From: Methanogenium sp. S4BF
GTDB lineage: Archaea > Halobacteriota > Methanomicrobia > Methanomicrobiales > Methanomicrobiaceae
Assembly: GCF_029633965.1 (NCBI RefSeq)
Contig: NZ_CP091277.1
Coordinates: 620,001-684,000 of the forward strand
Reading direction: 5' to 3'
DNA length: 64,000 bases
Shown: positions 9,177 through 18,265 of the stretch, piece by piece
How the letters are laid out: each line of letters begins with the position of its first letter
Position numbering within the stretch: the first letter of the stretch is position 1
Position numbers and translations under genes: made by a program
The notes under the pieces: model-generated
What the model was told of the DNA's origin: nothing
Seen by the model: only the letters and a program-made list of their open reading frames with translations
Databases searched by the model: none

Positions 9177-12100
9177 CTAAAGAACTGTGATGTATCCTTT
9201 TTTTGTTTCAAAGTCAATGCCTTCTTTATTGATCACCCTCAGGGTTACAGAGTATGTACCTGGTTTTGCGTAGGTATGTCCCGTGTACTTTTCAGATGTG
9301 GTTATTCCGTCTCCAAAGTACCATGTCCATGAGGTGGGGTTTCCCTGACTTTGATCGGTAAAGAACACCTGCAGCGGTGCAGGACCACGAACGATGTCAG
9401 CAGTGAACGCCGCCACTGGAATTGTTGTTTCGGAAGGAACCTGTGCAGCATTTACAGATATGTAGCTTGTCTTAGTCTCCGTATCTGTTCCATCTGTATT
9501 TGTGACCTTCAGGGCAACCGTGTATGTGCCTGGCTGAGTATAAACATGTTCCGGGTTTTCTTCTGTCGCAGTTGTACCGTCACCAAAGTTCCATGTATAT
9601 GAATCAGGGCTGTTTGTGCTTTCATCCGTGAAGGTTACCTTTAGTGGAACAATGCCCGATACTTTATCCGCACTGAATGCTGACACAGGGGGGTTTGTGA
9701 CCGGAACGGGCATTTCCTCATTGGTTACAGTGATGAATCCTTGTTTAACTTCAAAGTCTATGCCTTCAGTGTTAATTGCTCTGAGGGTTACTGAGTATGT
9801 GCCTGGTTCTGTGTATGAATGTGCCGGGTTCTGTTCGTATGAGGTTTCCCCGTCTCCAAAGTACCATGTCCATGACGTGGGTACTCCCTGGCTTTGGTCA
9901 GTAAATGATACCTGCATTGGCGCAGGTCCGCTTACGTTGTCAGCAGTGAACGCTGCTACCGGTCCGGTAGATATCTGGGCAGCGGTTACGGATATGTAGT
10001 TTGTCTTTGTCTCCGTATCCGTTCCATCAGCATTTGTTACTTCAAGGGTAACGGTGTATGTGCCTGTTTGTGTATAGATATGTTCAGGGCTTTCTTCATA
10101 TGCAGTTGTCCCGTCACCAAAACTCCATACGTATGAATCCGGGTTGTTCGTACTTTCATCCGTGAAGGTAACCTTCAGTGGGAGGATGCCCGATACTTTA
10201 TCTGCACTGAATGCTGCCACCGGCGGGTTTGTGACCGGAGCGGGGGTGTCTTCAGCGGTAACCGTAATGTATCCCTGTTTAACCTCAAAGTCAATGCCTT
10301 CAGTATTAATCGCTCTGAGGGTTACTGAGTATGTGCCTGGTTCTGTGTAGGAATGTGCCGGGTTCTGTTCGTATGAGGTTTCCCCGTCTCCAAAGTACCA
10401 TGTCCATGACATGGGCACACCCTCGCTTTGATCGGTAAATGTTACCTCCATGGGCGCAGGTCCGCTTACGCTGTCAGCAGTGAACGCTGCTACAAGTTGC
10501 GCGGGTTCGGCCGGGAGCTGGGGGGCGACGGATATGTAGCCTGTCTTTGTTTCGGTATCCGTTCCGTCATCATTTGTGACTTTCAGGGTGACTGTGTATG
10601 TGCCTGGCTGCGCGTAGGTATGTGACGGGTTCTGGGTATTTGCCAGCCATTCGTCACCAAAGTTCCACGACCATGAATTCGGGCTGTTTGAACTTTCATC
10701 TGTGAATGTCACTGCCAGGGGTGCAGTACCGGATACTACATCAGCACTGAACCCTGCCACCGGCGGGTTTGTGACCGGAGCGGGTGTGTCTTCATCGGTA
10801 ACCGTGATGTATCCTTGTTTAACCTCAAAGTCAATGCCCTCTGCGTTGATCGCTCTGAGGGTTACTGAGTATGTGCCGGGTTTTGTGTAGGAATGTGCCG
10901 GGTTCTGTTCGTATGAGGTTTCTCCGTCTCCAAAGTACCAAGTCCAGGATGTGGGCACTCCCTCGCTTTGATCGGTAAATGTTACCTGCATTGGTGCCGG
11001 ACCGTAAACGTTGTCAGCAGTGAACGCTGCTGTTGGTTTAGCTGTAACAGATGGTACCTGACCATCTGTTACAGATATGTAACCTGTCTTTGTCTCGGTA
11101 TCTGTTCCGTCATCATTTGTGACTTTCAGGGTAACGGTGTATGTACCTGGCTGTGTGTAGATATGTCCGGGGTTTTCTTCGACTGCAGTTGTCCCGTCAC
11201 CAAAGTTCCATGCCCACAATTGGGGACTGTTTATACTGGTGTCCGTAAACTGAACGCTAAGGGGCGCCTGACCGGATGTAACATCCGTCGTGAACGCTGC
11301 AACCGGCGCTGATGGATTGGTTGTACCGCCGGATGTTACGGTGATGTAATCGGTTTTTGTTTCGGAATCTGAACCACTTTCACCTGTTGCTGTCAAAACT
11401 ACAGTATAGGTTCCTGGTTCTGAATAGGTGTGTGATGGGTTCTGTTCACTTGATTGTGCTCCGTCTCCAAAGCTCCATGATGAGGAGACTGCATTTGTGC
11501 TGATATCGGTGAACTGAACGGAAAGTGGTGCTGTGCCTGTTGTCGGACTTGCGCTGAATTCCGCTTCAGTAATGGTAGGTACGGGCATCACTTCTCCGGA
11601 AGTGAGGAATGTGTATTCATGACTTCCGGGAGCTGTTGTGATGATTATGGCTGATTTGTCTTCGGAAAGCTTCCAGCCGGTATATATTGCACCATCCTTC
11701 AGCACCTTTCCTATGTCTGTGTTTAGCTGGTATAATGAGACCTGACCTGTTGATGCTGCGTCAACCACAAGGGCAACTGAATTCCCTTCTTTATTGAGCG
11801 AAACACTATTCGTTCCGGAGGTCGCGATGAGGGGTGCACTATTTTTGTTCAGGTATGTGCCTTTGATGAGTGTATAGCTGTAATCCGATGATGACGCAGG
11901 TGTCCTGATGAATGCCATCTCAGCATTTGTCGAGAATGCTCCAAAGGTGCTGCTTCCCGCTCCTGAATAGATAGTATCAGTATGTGCTGTTGCACTGACT
12001 CGTATTGCATTCCCGTTTCCACTGACAGGTATTTCCTGAGAACTCTTCTTTTCTTCGTTCAGGTAGTCTGATGTGAGAACGGTTATCCGGTACAGATCTG

Positions 12101-14111
12101 TTTCTGATCCGTCTTTCAGGTACACGACGGGTGAATATACCTCAGATGGAGAATCATAGCCTGCTATTCTCCCCGCATGCTTTGTTACAATTACTTCTGA
12201 TGCCGGTGAGGAATAGATGGTTAAAGTAACTTTGTCTCCATATGGATTTGTTGTGTCCCATTTCAGGGAGTTTGTTGTAATGCCGGTCGTTGTTTCATCC
12301 TTATACGGAAGTGATAGCCAGTTGTATGCTGTTCCGCCTATCGTGAGATCTCCTTTGACATTACCAATCACACCTGACTCAGTTGGTGTGATACTGAGAC
12401 TGGTCGGGCGGAAAACGTTCCGGTATGTCCACTCCTCGCTTCCGTCAAACCGGTCGAAAACTACGAAATAGTCATCCTCAGGATACATAATCGTCCGGCT
12501 GTAGTCAATAGGTGATGAAATACTTTTGGAGGCCGACCATGTATCGCCAATCACTTTTGTAATGGTTTCCGAGGCAGCGATCCCCTCCATCCATGGGGTC
12601 TGAATGACTGTCTCAACGGTAACCGGGGTGCTGATGCCAGCTGCGTACCCTTTGTATACTCCTCTTGCCTGGCTGTCTGCCCATGAGGATGTCGTAAATG
12701 GGGTCTGCGGGTCTTCGATTTCAATACTGTTGTGGTGGACGCCATATTGTCCGTAATAGTTGTCAAGGACATGCTTTGTTTCGCCTGCGTCTGCCAGGAG
12801 AAGATCTCCGTTGCCGTAATATTCAATGCTCAGCTGGTCATGGTGTGCCATGTCCCGGTTGCTGTTTGTCTGCACATTAAAGGTGACAAGCGACAGCCAG
12901 TCTGAATCTTCCTGCCAGTCTTCCCTGAATACCTGATAGATGGCATCTTCATCCAGGCGACTGGTCCAGTCCGGTGAGTCGCGGCTGATGCTGTTGTAAT
13001 TGCCATAGACACAGAAGAGCAGTTTGGTTGGTGCAAGGTCATTTTCCCTGGAATACGGCAGGAGATTATCTCCTTTGGTCTGGTCAAGGTATCTGAGCAC
13101 CTCTCCTTTCTCCTGATCATTCAGGAGACTGAGAATGGCCCTTTGGTACGTTTCAAGTGTATTTCCCGCCGTTACATAATTGTTCATGTATCCGTTGGGC
13201 ATGGTCTCCCAGAGTTCAGACGTTACGATCTTTTTTGCCACCGGATAGTCATCGAGTATATTCCTGTCATAGTGGTTGCTGTATACCTGGAACCACCAGA
13301 GAAGATCATCAATCACATATGTCTTGTATGCTCCAAGCAGGTGCTTTCCTGATGCCTCATCAAATCCAAACGATATGAGGGGCCTGTTATATGTGTGAAG
13401 TTCATCGTTAACGAAGAGATAATCTGTTCCGGCTTTAATCCAGTCCTCGGGGCCGGAATTTAACGGAATGTTGTTTGGATTGGTGTAGTCCTCAAGTGCG
13501 AGTCCTGCGATCGCAACACTTGGATATGCCTGTCCATGGTAGTCAGCAAATGTGACATAGGTCTTTTTCGTTCCGTCGCCATTCAGGTCGCGGTACGTAC
13601 GGTCTGCAAGTATCGCAAGTTTGTCACGTATGATTGTGTCATCCGCAGAAGTGAGGCCCGGCTGTGCCCAGTCATAGGCAAGGGAATAACCGTTCAGTGA
13701 TACTGCCCTGTCCATGTCATACGGAGCATCCCCGACATCGAGGTTGAGAAGTGCCTGACGCGCTTTATCAAGGTATTTCTGGTCCTTTGTTATCTGGTAG
13801 GCAAGGGCGAGATCACTTGCAAACCCGCTCCGGTATGAGATCCTGTTGTAGGTTGCCCAGTTTGGGTCCGAGAAGTCACGTGAGAGCGACACATCTGCTG
13901 AATTGATGATGACTGCCTTCCATGTGTTCCACGGTGCAGTTGAACTATACTGATAGCCGGGAACTTCGGTAATGTCGGAAAACAGGAGATTCGGATGCGA
14001 TGCTGCTGATGCAATTGCTGGTACTGCTAAGCTAATTATAATCAGGGTGATAATTAACTTAAATAATGGAATTTTTACATTCGCTGTTGACGTATTTTTT
14101 ATTTCAATCAT
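9177..14111 (-). CDS. Secreted alginate lyase / heparinase II/III-like protein with nine PKD domains
   Basis: 1644 residues. A signal peptide (about 1-37) is followed by an alginate-lyase-like toroid and a heparinase II/III-like domain, the same architecture as the protein at 1415-4111 up to about residue 840. Then come nine PKD domains (about 850-1644), each with the F(G)D-G core, an HxY motif and PGTYTV. PKD domains are beta-sandwich surface modules common in archaeal cell-envelope proteins. There is no C-terminal membrane helix or sorting signal: the protein ends with the last PKD strand, so it is probably released or held non-covalently. The ATG at 14111 has GAGGG about 12 bases upstream. 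The enzymatic substrate is unknown; uronic-acid polysaccharide is a family-based guess. Confidence 0.82.
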   Translation of the reverse strand: MIEIKNTSTANVKIPLFKLIITLIIISLAVPAIASAASHPNLLFSDITEVPGYQYSSTAPWNTWKAVIINSADVSLSRDFSDPNWATYNRISYRSGFASDLALAYQITKDQKYLDKARQALLNLDVGDAPYDMDRAVSLNGYSLAYDWAQPGLTSADDTIIRDKLAILADRTYRDLNGDGTKKTYVTFADYHGQAYPSVAIAGLALEDYTNPNNIPLNSGPEDWIKAGTDYLFVNDELHTYNRPLISFGFDEASGKHLLGAYKTYVIDDLLWWFQVYSNHYDRNILDDYPVAKKIVTSELWETMPNGYMNNYVTAGNTLETYQRAILSLLNDQEKGEVLRYLDQTKGDNLLPYSRENDLAPTKLLFCVYGNYNSISRDSPDWTSRLDEDAIYQVFREDWQEDSDWLSLVTFNVQTNSNRDMAHHDQLSIEYYGNGDLLLADAGETKHVLDNYYGQYGVHHNSIEIEDPQTPFTTSSWADSQARGVYKGYAAGISTPVTVETVIQTPWMEGIAASETITKVIGDTWSASKSISSPIDYSRTIMYPEDDYFVVFDRFDGSEEWTYRNVFRPTSLSITPTESGVIGNVKGDLTIGGTAYNWLSLPYKDETTTGITTNSLKWDTTNPYGDKVTLTIYSSPASEVIVTKHAGRIAGYDSPSEVYSPVVYLKDGSETDLYRITVLTSDYLNEEKKSSQEIPVSGNGNAIRVSATAHTDTIYSGAGSSTFGAFSTNAEMAFIRTPASSSDYSYTLIKGTYLNKNSAPLIATSGTNSVSLNKEGNSVALVVDAASTGQVSLYQLNTDIGKVLKDGAIYTGWKLSEDKSAIIITTAPGSHEYTFLTSGEVMPVPTITEAEFSASPTTGTAPLSVQFTDISTNAVSSSWSFGDGAQSSEQNPSHTYSEPGTYTVVLTATGESGSDSETKTDYITVTSGGTTNPSAPVAAFTTDVTSGQAPLSVQFTDTSINSPQLWAWNFGDGTTAVEENPGHIYTQPGTYTVTLKVTNDDGTDTETKTGYISVTDGQVPSVTAKPTAAFTADNVYGPAPMQVTFTDQSEGVPTSWTWYFGDGETSYEQNPAHSYTKPGTYSVTLRAINAEGIDFEVKQGYITVTDEDTPAPVTNPPVAGFSADVVSGTAPLAVTFTDESSNSPNSWSWNFGDEWLANTQNPSHTYAQPGTYTVTLKVTNDDGTDTETKTGYISVAPQLPAEPAQLVAAFTADSVSGPAPMEVTFTDQSEGVPMSWTWYFGDGETSYEQNPAHSYTEPGTYSVTLRAINTEGIDFEVKQGYITVTAEDTPAPVTNPPVAAFSADKVSGILPLKVTFTDESTNNPDSYVWSFGDGTTAYEESPEHIYTQTGTYTVTLEVTNADGTDTETKTNYISVTAAQISTGPVAAFTADNVSGPAPMQVSFTDQSQGVPTSWTWYFGDGETSYEQNPAHSYTEPGTYSVTLRAINTEGIDFEVKQGFITVTNEEMPVPVTNPPVSAFSADKVSGIVPLKVTFTDESTNSPDSYTWNFGDGTTATEENPEHVYTQPGTYTVALKVTNTDGTDTETKTSYISVNAAQVPSETTIPVAAFTADIVRGPAPLQVFFTDQSQGNPTSWTWYFGDGITTSEKYTGHTYAKPGTYSVTLRVINKEGIDFETKKGYITVL
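9180..11560. repeat. PKD array with a two-domain higher-order repeat
   Basis: Nine PKD-coding units of roughly 260-270 bp. After the first, they alternate between two types: one ending TNDDGTDTETKTGYISV and one carrying TSWTWYFGDGETSYEQNP and ending EGIDFEVKQGYITV. Like units recur every ~534-540 bp (for example, the GAGGGTTACTGAGTATGTGC block at 9783, 10317 and 10857), so the array grew by duplicating a pair. Confidence 0.85.
12772..13816. repeat. Nearly identical 1,045-bp tract, copy 2
   Basis: Partner of 2766-3810, in direct orientation and differing at one base (13520). It lies inside the lyase part of the nine-PKD gene. Flanking sequence is still alignable but clearly more diverged. Confidence 0.95.
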
Positions 14112-14658
14112 TGTCCTGCCCTCATTATTACTATTACTAAATTGATTCAGGTCTGATTTTTGTGATGTTCTCTTGCGAATCGCTGTTCACTAATAATCCC
14201 CCTCCCCCCAAAATGGCCGGAGAATTTCCCGGGTATGTTGTTTTGTTCAACACCATGTGGGTACTATTCCTCCTTGTGTTCAGGCTCTCATTACATCCAT
14301 CATTATATAAATGTGTTGTCTAATGATTGACAATAGGACATATCAAATGCCGCCATCATAATAGGTTATCATTAAATTTATGCGAAAATTCGTCGTTTTT
14401 TTCCTGAAGGGAAGGATTTGTCCAGAAGATTATGGATTATTATGATGAATTGATGAGAGTTGACTTTATTTGTATTCGGGCGACTTCACTCCATATCTGG
14501 CAGATTAGGCTCTAAATAGTGTATGCGTGCTAAAAATGGGAGATAAAATATTCATTCGGTTAGAATTCCGGCTTTTTGAGAATGGTTTTACTTCAGTGTT
14601 TTTGGGTGCCGCAGATGACCGATAATATATTAATCTATTATGTCGAGATGAAGATAAA
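14112..14658. promoter_or_regulatory. Divergent promoter region
   Basis: 547 bp between the minus-strand PKD gene and the plus-strand glycan operon. A TATA box AATATATTA at 14624-14632 lies 27-35 bases before the ATG at 14659. A second AT-rich box is at 14301-14312 and an imperfect palindrome (TTGTC-8 nt-GACAA) at 14316-14333. A C-rich tract lies near 14200. No gene is seen. Confidence 0.5.
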
Positions 14659-15642
14659 ATGACGATTGCGGATTTGGTGAATCCTTTAAACCTTATGATT
14701 TCAGTTTTTTTTGTTGTACCATTCATAGCAACTGTTGTGGTGATGCCTTACCTGATCCAACGGCTTAAAGAGAATAATATTGTTGCAAAAGATATGTACA
14801 AAGCGGATCAACCGGATATTGCGGTAAACGGCGGAATCATTATTCTTCTTATATCTCTGCTTTCCCTGTCAGTTATTTCACTTTTTTATTGTAATTACAT
14901 TCTTCCGGCTAATTATGTAATAATAATGGTTGTCACTCTTTTTGCTCTTTTTGGGATTCTTGATGATATGATAAATATTGGCCGTCCTGCCAAACTTATT
15001 CTTCTGTATTACTGTTCATACTCTCTGATATCATGCGCAACGGTTACTCTTGTCTATTTACCTTTTATCGGAACAGTTGATTTAGGAATTTTTTATCTTC
15101 AACTAATCCTTCCTCTCTATGTTCCGGTAGTTGCCAACCTGGTTAATATGCATTCAGGGTTTAATGGTCTGGCGCCGGGTCTTTCTCTGATTGTCCTAAT
15201 CACGTTAATCTTAAAGACAATAGTAAATGCGGAAATAATGGATATTCTTTTTATTGTCTGTCTCACCGGTTCCCTTGCAGCATATTGGTTATTTGAGAAA
15301 TACCCTGCCCGTATTTTCTGGGGAAATATTGGGGCGTTATCTGTTGGTGCAGCAATAGGTGCAACGATAGTGATAGAAGGCTTCATTTTCAGTGGTTTTG
15401 TAATGCTCATTCCTCATGTTGTGAATTTTTTACTGTATGTATACTGGCGTCTTCATACCAAACGATATCCTATAGCCAAGTTTGGAAAAATCAGAGAGGA
15501 TGGAACTCTTGAAGTGCCGAATCCTCTTACCCTGAAGTGGGTATTGCCATATTTTTTCCCAATGACCGAACGGCAGGGAGTAACAGTGATGTATGCGCTG
15601 ACGGGGATATTTTGTTTCATTGGATTTATGATTCCCGGATAG
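14659..15642 (+). CDS. AglH-type polyprenyl-phosphate GlcNAc-1-phosphate transferase (MraY/WecA family)
   Basis: 327 residues with about ten membrane helices. It transfers a sugar-1-phosphate from a UDP-sugar to a dolichol-phosphate carrier, the first membrane step of N- or surface-glycan assembly. Visible motifs of the family are FGILDDMINIGRPAKL (DDx6K), NLVNMHSGFNGLAPG (the NxxNxxxGxNGL loop, with Ser-Gly where bacterial enzymes have Asp-Gly), GNIGALSVGAAIG and the archaeal FGKIREDGTLEVPNP segment near the C-terminus. It opens a long plus-strand gene series that continues to 26481. The sugar is not predictable. Confidence 0.85.
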   Translation: MTIADLVNPLNLMISVFFVVPFIATVVVMPYLIQRLKENNIVAKDMYKADQPDIAVNGGIIILLISLLSLSVISLFYCNYILPANYVIIMVVTLFALFGILDDMINIGRPAKLILLYYCSYSLISCATVTLVYLPFIGTVDLGIFYLQLILPLYVPVVANLVNMHSGFNGLAPGLSLIVLITLILKTIVNAEIMDILFIVCLTGSLAAYWLFEKYPARIFWGNIGALSVGAAIGATIVIEGFIFSGFVMLIPHVVNFLLYVYWRLHTKRYPIAKFGKIREDGTLEVPNPLTLKWVLPYFFPMTERQGVTVMYALTGIFCFIGFMIPG

Positions 15643-15650
15643 AAGGGGAA

Positions 15651-15662
15651 AAATATAAATTT
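15651..15662 (+). promoter_or_regulatory. TATA-like promoter before the DUF1616 gene
   Basis: AAATATAAATTT ends 20 bases before the ATG at 15682 in a 39-bp gap, suggesting an internal, leaderless promoter for the genes that follow. Confidence 0.4.
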
Positions 15663-15681
15663 AAAAAGCTTCTCTCCTGTT

Positions 15682-16119
15682 ATGTTGTTGGGGGGGTCAA
15701 TTATTGAATTTATTGCAATACTATTAGCATTTTTTCGGGCGATTTTTGGATTTTTTCTCATTTTGTTTATTCCGGGGTATACACTAACATTGGTGCTTTA
15801 TCCCGGGAAAACTGAGATTTCAGTTATAGAAAGAACAGGGCTTTCAATAGTCATGAGCATGGGTTCTGTTCTTCTTATTGTCCTTTTTATTGATGAGGTT
15901 CTGGCATTCAACACTACTCCGGTTAACATTGTTTGCGCAGTTCTTATCTTCTCTTTTTTAGCATTGTGCGTCTGGAAAACTGAGCTTATCCTGAAGAAAA
16001 ATTTCATGCAGAATGTCTTTCCTTTACGCCCTTCTGCAGTAATAATCAGGTCAAAGTCCGGAGATACCGATTCAAGGGAAAAAGAATCGGAAGAGGAAGG
16101 GAATAATGATGACTTCTGA
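15682..16119 (+). CDS. DUF1616 membrane protein, N-terminal half only
   Basis: 145 residues with about four hydrophobic segments. The pattern FLILFIPGYTLTLVLYPGK...ISVIERTGLSIVMSMG is the characteristic beginning of DUF1616 membrane proteins, found in archaeal surface-glycosylation loci. The usual outward C-terminal domain is absent; instead the protein ends in a charged, acidic-basic tail (DSREKESEEEG). A protein resembling that missing half is encoded at 8472-8891. Its end overlaps the next gene by 14 bases, so the two are likely translated together. Confidence 0.7.
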   Translation: MLLGGSIIEFIAILLAFFRAIFGFFLILFIPGYTLTLVLYPGKTEISVIERTGLSIVMSMGSVLLIVLFIDEVLAFNTTPVNIVCAVLIFSFLALCVWKTELILKKNFMQNVFPLRPSAVIIRSKSGDTDSREKESEEEGNNDDF

Positions 16120-17641
16120 TCTGACAAAATTGGTTCCTGAGAATCATACACTACGGGTAAATCAGCAGTTAAACGTCTCCTCTCTTTTGGACATCTCCCG
16201 ATCATTTGCCCGCAATGCTGAATATGAGTGTGACAGCAACCCTTCCGTTCAGGATGACATTCTCATACTTGAGTCTGGGCATCAACCGAATTTTTTTCCC
16301 TATTCGGGTGTTTGGAAAAAAGTATTTTTATTGGATCAATTTCGAAAAATGCTTGCTAGCAATGGTGATTGCGGAATCGCTTTTTTTGGATTTGCAGATC
16401 AGAATGCAACCACAGCTCCATTTCTTTATAAAAACCAGGTTCCGGCACTGAACAAAACCGGGATGCAAAAAATCGGGTTTACGGTGAAAGGTTCGGAAAA
16501 ATGGAAGCGCTTTGACACTCTTAAAAAACCTCTCCCTGAGGTGTGGGAAGAGGAAATGCTCAAAATGAAAAATTTGTCTGCAGGGACGAAATCAGAACTT
16601 CCTGCAATAATGGAAATTATGTGGAAGAGTTATGAACGTGCTGATTCGTTTTCTGATCTGAATGGATATATCTTTTCAAGGATTTCCAGAGAGATTCTGG
16701 GATTTGATGTCCACTTTTTCCGGTACTCCGACATTCATCGCAACCAATTGTTTTCGGATGAATGCAAACAAATCCTTGAAAAAATGGACTGTTACCAAAC
16801 AGTATACAATGATGTAATCAGAAATAAAAATATTCCGTCCCGGCAAGTTGTTTCAGGTGAGGTCCCATTTTGGTATCATTGCGATTGTGGCGGCAAAATT
16901 CCTCTTATGATTGATTCTTTTGGTATTTGCAGGGGTGAATGTCCCATCTGCAAAAACGAATATGAACTGGATTTTGATACCGATTTCAGTCGATTTGATG
17001 CTTTTTCACAAAATATGAGCTTTTCTGCGGTGAGCAGGAATCTGGTTTTTTCTGAGGGACTGGGTACACACATCTTCGTCTCAGGAGCAGGAGGGGGGCT
17101 CAGATACGGCAAAATATCAGATGCAATTTCATCGGAAATTGGTTTTAACAAACCTTTGACATGTTCCTGGTCCTCAAAGGATTATTACCTCGGAAAGATA
17201 CATGCGAATGCTGTAAAAGAGTTGCAAAAGATGTTTTCCCTCACCAAAGAAGAGGTGTTGGATGTAGCCATTGATGAGCTGATTCGTAAATTCCGGGAAA
17301 ATATGGAGCAAAAAATTACCGAAATGGAGGCAGAGGGTGCCGATAATAAGAGCATTCGTTTGTATCGGGGGAGATTTCTTGGATCCGCAAAAACTGCTGA
17401 AATGGTTTCCAGGGTATTCTCTACAATCCCCTCTATGTTTGATCTGTACCTGAATTTTGACAGAGAGGAGATTGTGAAGAGCTGGGTTAAAGCTCTGGAC
17501 TGTTCTGTTCAGGAAAAGTATGGCTCCACCTGTATCATTTCACAGGATGTTGTATATGACAGAAGAGAAGAATCAGGATTTTCTCCGGATGAAATACCGG
17601 TTTTATACGGAAATATGTCTGCTATAGGTGTGAAAAACTAA
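16106..17641 (+). CDS. BshC/WbqC-like protein with an inserted zinc ribbon
   Basis: 511 residues, apparently soluble. GHQPNFFPYSGVWKK (residues 58-72) and IAFFGFADQNATT downstream recall the N-terminus of BshC, the putative cysteine ligase that finishes bacillithiol; the HQPNFxP start is also seen in WbqC-like proteins. Residues 259-282 form a C-x-C-x13-C-x3-C-x2-C zinc ribbon that I do not associate with either family. A glycine-rich FVSGAGGGLRYGKISDA segment follows, then a helical, coiled-coil-like region. The gene is directly followed by a PIG-L deacetylase, the enzyme class that precedes BshC in bacillithiol synthesis. A strong GAGGAAGGG sequence precedes the start. Function is an inference; it may condense an amino acid with a deacetylated amino sugar. 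Confidence 0.45.
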   Translation: MMTSDLTKLVPENHTLRVNQQLNVSSLLDISRSFARNAEYECDSNPSVQDDILILESGHQPNFFPYSGVWKKVFLLDQFRKMLASNGDCGIAFFGFADQNATTAPFLYKNQVPALNKTGMQKIGFTVKGSEKWKRFDTLKKPLPEVWEEEMLKMKNLSAGTKSELPAIMEIMWKSYERADSFSDLNGYIFSRISREILGFDVHFFRYSDIHRNQLFSDECKQILEKMDCYQTVYNDVIRNKNIPSRQVVSGEVPFWYHCDCGGKIPLMIDSFGICRGECPICKNEYELDFDTDFSRFDAFSQNMSFSAVSRNLVFSEGLGTHIFVSGAGGGLRYGKISDAISSEIGFNKPLTCSWSSKDYYLGKIHANAVKELQKMFSLTKEEVLDVAIDELIRKFRENMEQKITEMEAEGADNKSIRLYRGRFLGSAKTAEMVSRVFSTIPSMFDLYLNFDREEIVKSWVKALDCSVQEKYGSTCIISQDVVYDRREESGFSPDEIPVLYGNMSAIGVKN

Positions 17642-18265
17642 ATGACAAAACGGATGCTAATCATTAGTCCGCATACGGATGATGGGGAACTTGGATGTGG
17701 GGGAAGCATCGCCCGTTTTATTCGTGAAGGATATGATGTTAAATATGTGGCACTTTCCTGTTGCGAACAATCAGTCCCTGAAGAATATCCGAGAGATATT
17801 CTCCGAACTGAAGTAAAGGCTGCAACAAAAAGACTTGGAATAGATGATCCGATCCTGCTTGAATATGAGGTCCGGAAATTCCCTCAGTATCGTCAGCAGA
17901 TTCTCGATGCATTAATTGAATTAAAAAAAGAAATAAAGCCGGTTACGGTATTTACGCCATCTTCTTTTGACACTCATCAGGATCATAAAGTGACCCGTGA
18001 AGAGACCTTACGCGCCTTCAAACAGTGTACTATCCTTGGATACGAACAGCCATGGAATAATATTACTTTCAATACCCTTGCGTTTGTTTCGTTAAATGAA
18101 GAATATCTCCAGATGAAAATTGATGCACTGGGCTGTTATGAAACTCAGAAGGAGAGGTCATACTTTAATTGCGACTTTATCCGGGGCCTTGCATTAACAA
18201 GGGGGACCCAGATTGAAGAACGGTATGCAGAGGCCTTTGAGGTAATTAAATGGGTGTTGCGGTGA
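17642..18265 (+). CDS. PIG-L family N-acetylglucosaminyl deacetylase
   Basis: 207 residues covering the whole PIG-L fold. The zinc-binding motifs are clear: SPHTDDGELGCGG at residues 9-21 and THQDHKVTREE near residue 115. These enzymes remove the N-acetyl group from GlcNAc attached to lipids, inositol or malate. The ATG follows directly after the stop codon of the BshC-like gene, so the pair is almost certainly coupled. The substrate could be a GlcNAc on the lipid carrier or a small GlcNAc conjugate. Confidence 0.88.
   Translation: MTKRMLIISPHTDDGELGCGGSIARFIREGYDVKYVALSCCEQSVPEEYPRDILRTEVKAATKRLGIDDPILLEYEVRKFPQYRQQILDALIELKKEIKPVTVFTPSSFDTHQDHKVTREETLRAFKQCTILGYEQPWNNITFNTLAFVSLNEEYLQMKIDALGCYETQKERSYFNCDFIRGLALTRGTQIEERYAEAFEVIKWVLR

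Noticed and set aside
8930-9190. 86-codon plus-strand frame between the DUF1616-like and PKD genes
   Set aside because: Mixed, low-complexity translation without motif; contains the 21-bp palindrome and runs into the PKD gene.
2766-13816. The twin tracts as an insertion sequence or transposon
   Set aside because: No transposase, terminal inverted repeats or target duplications; the tracts are parts of two lyase genes in the same frame.
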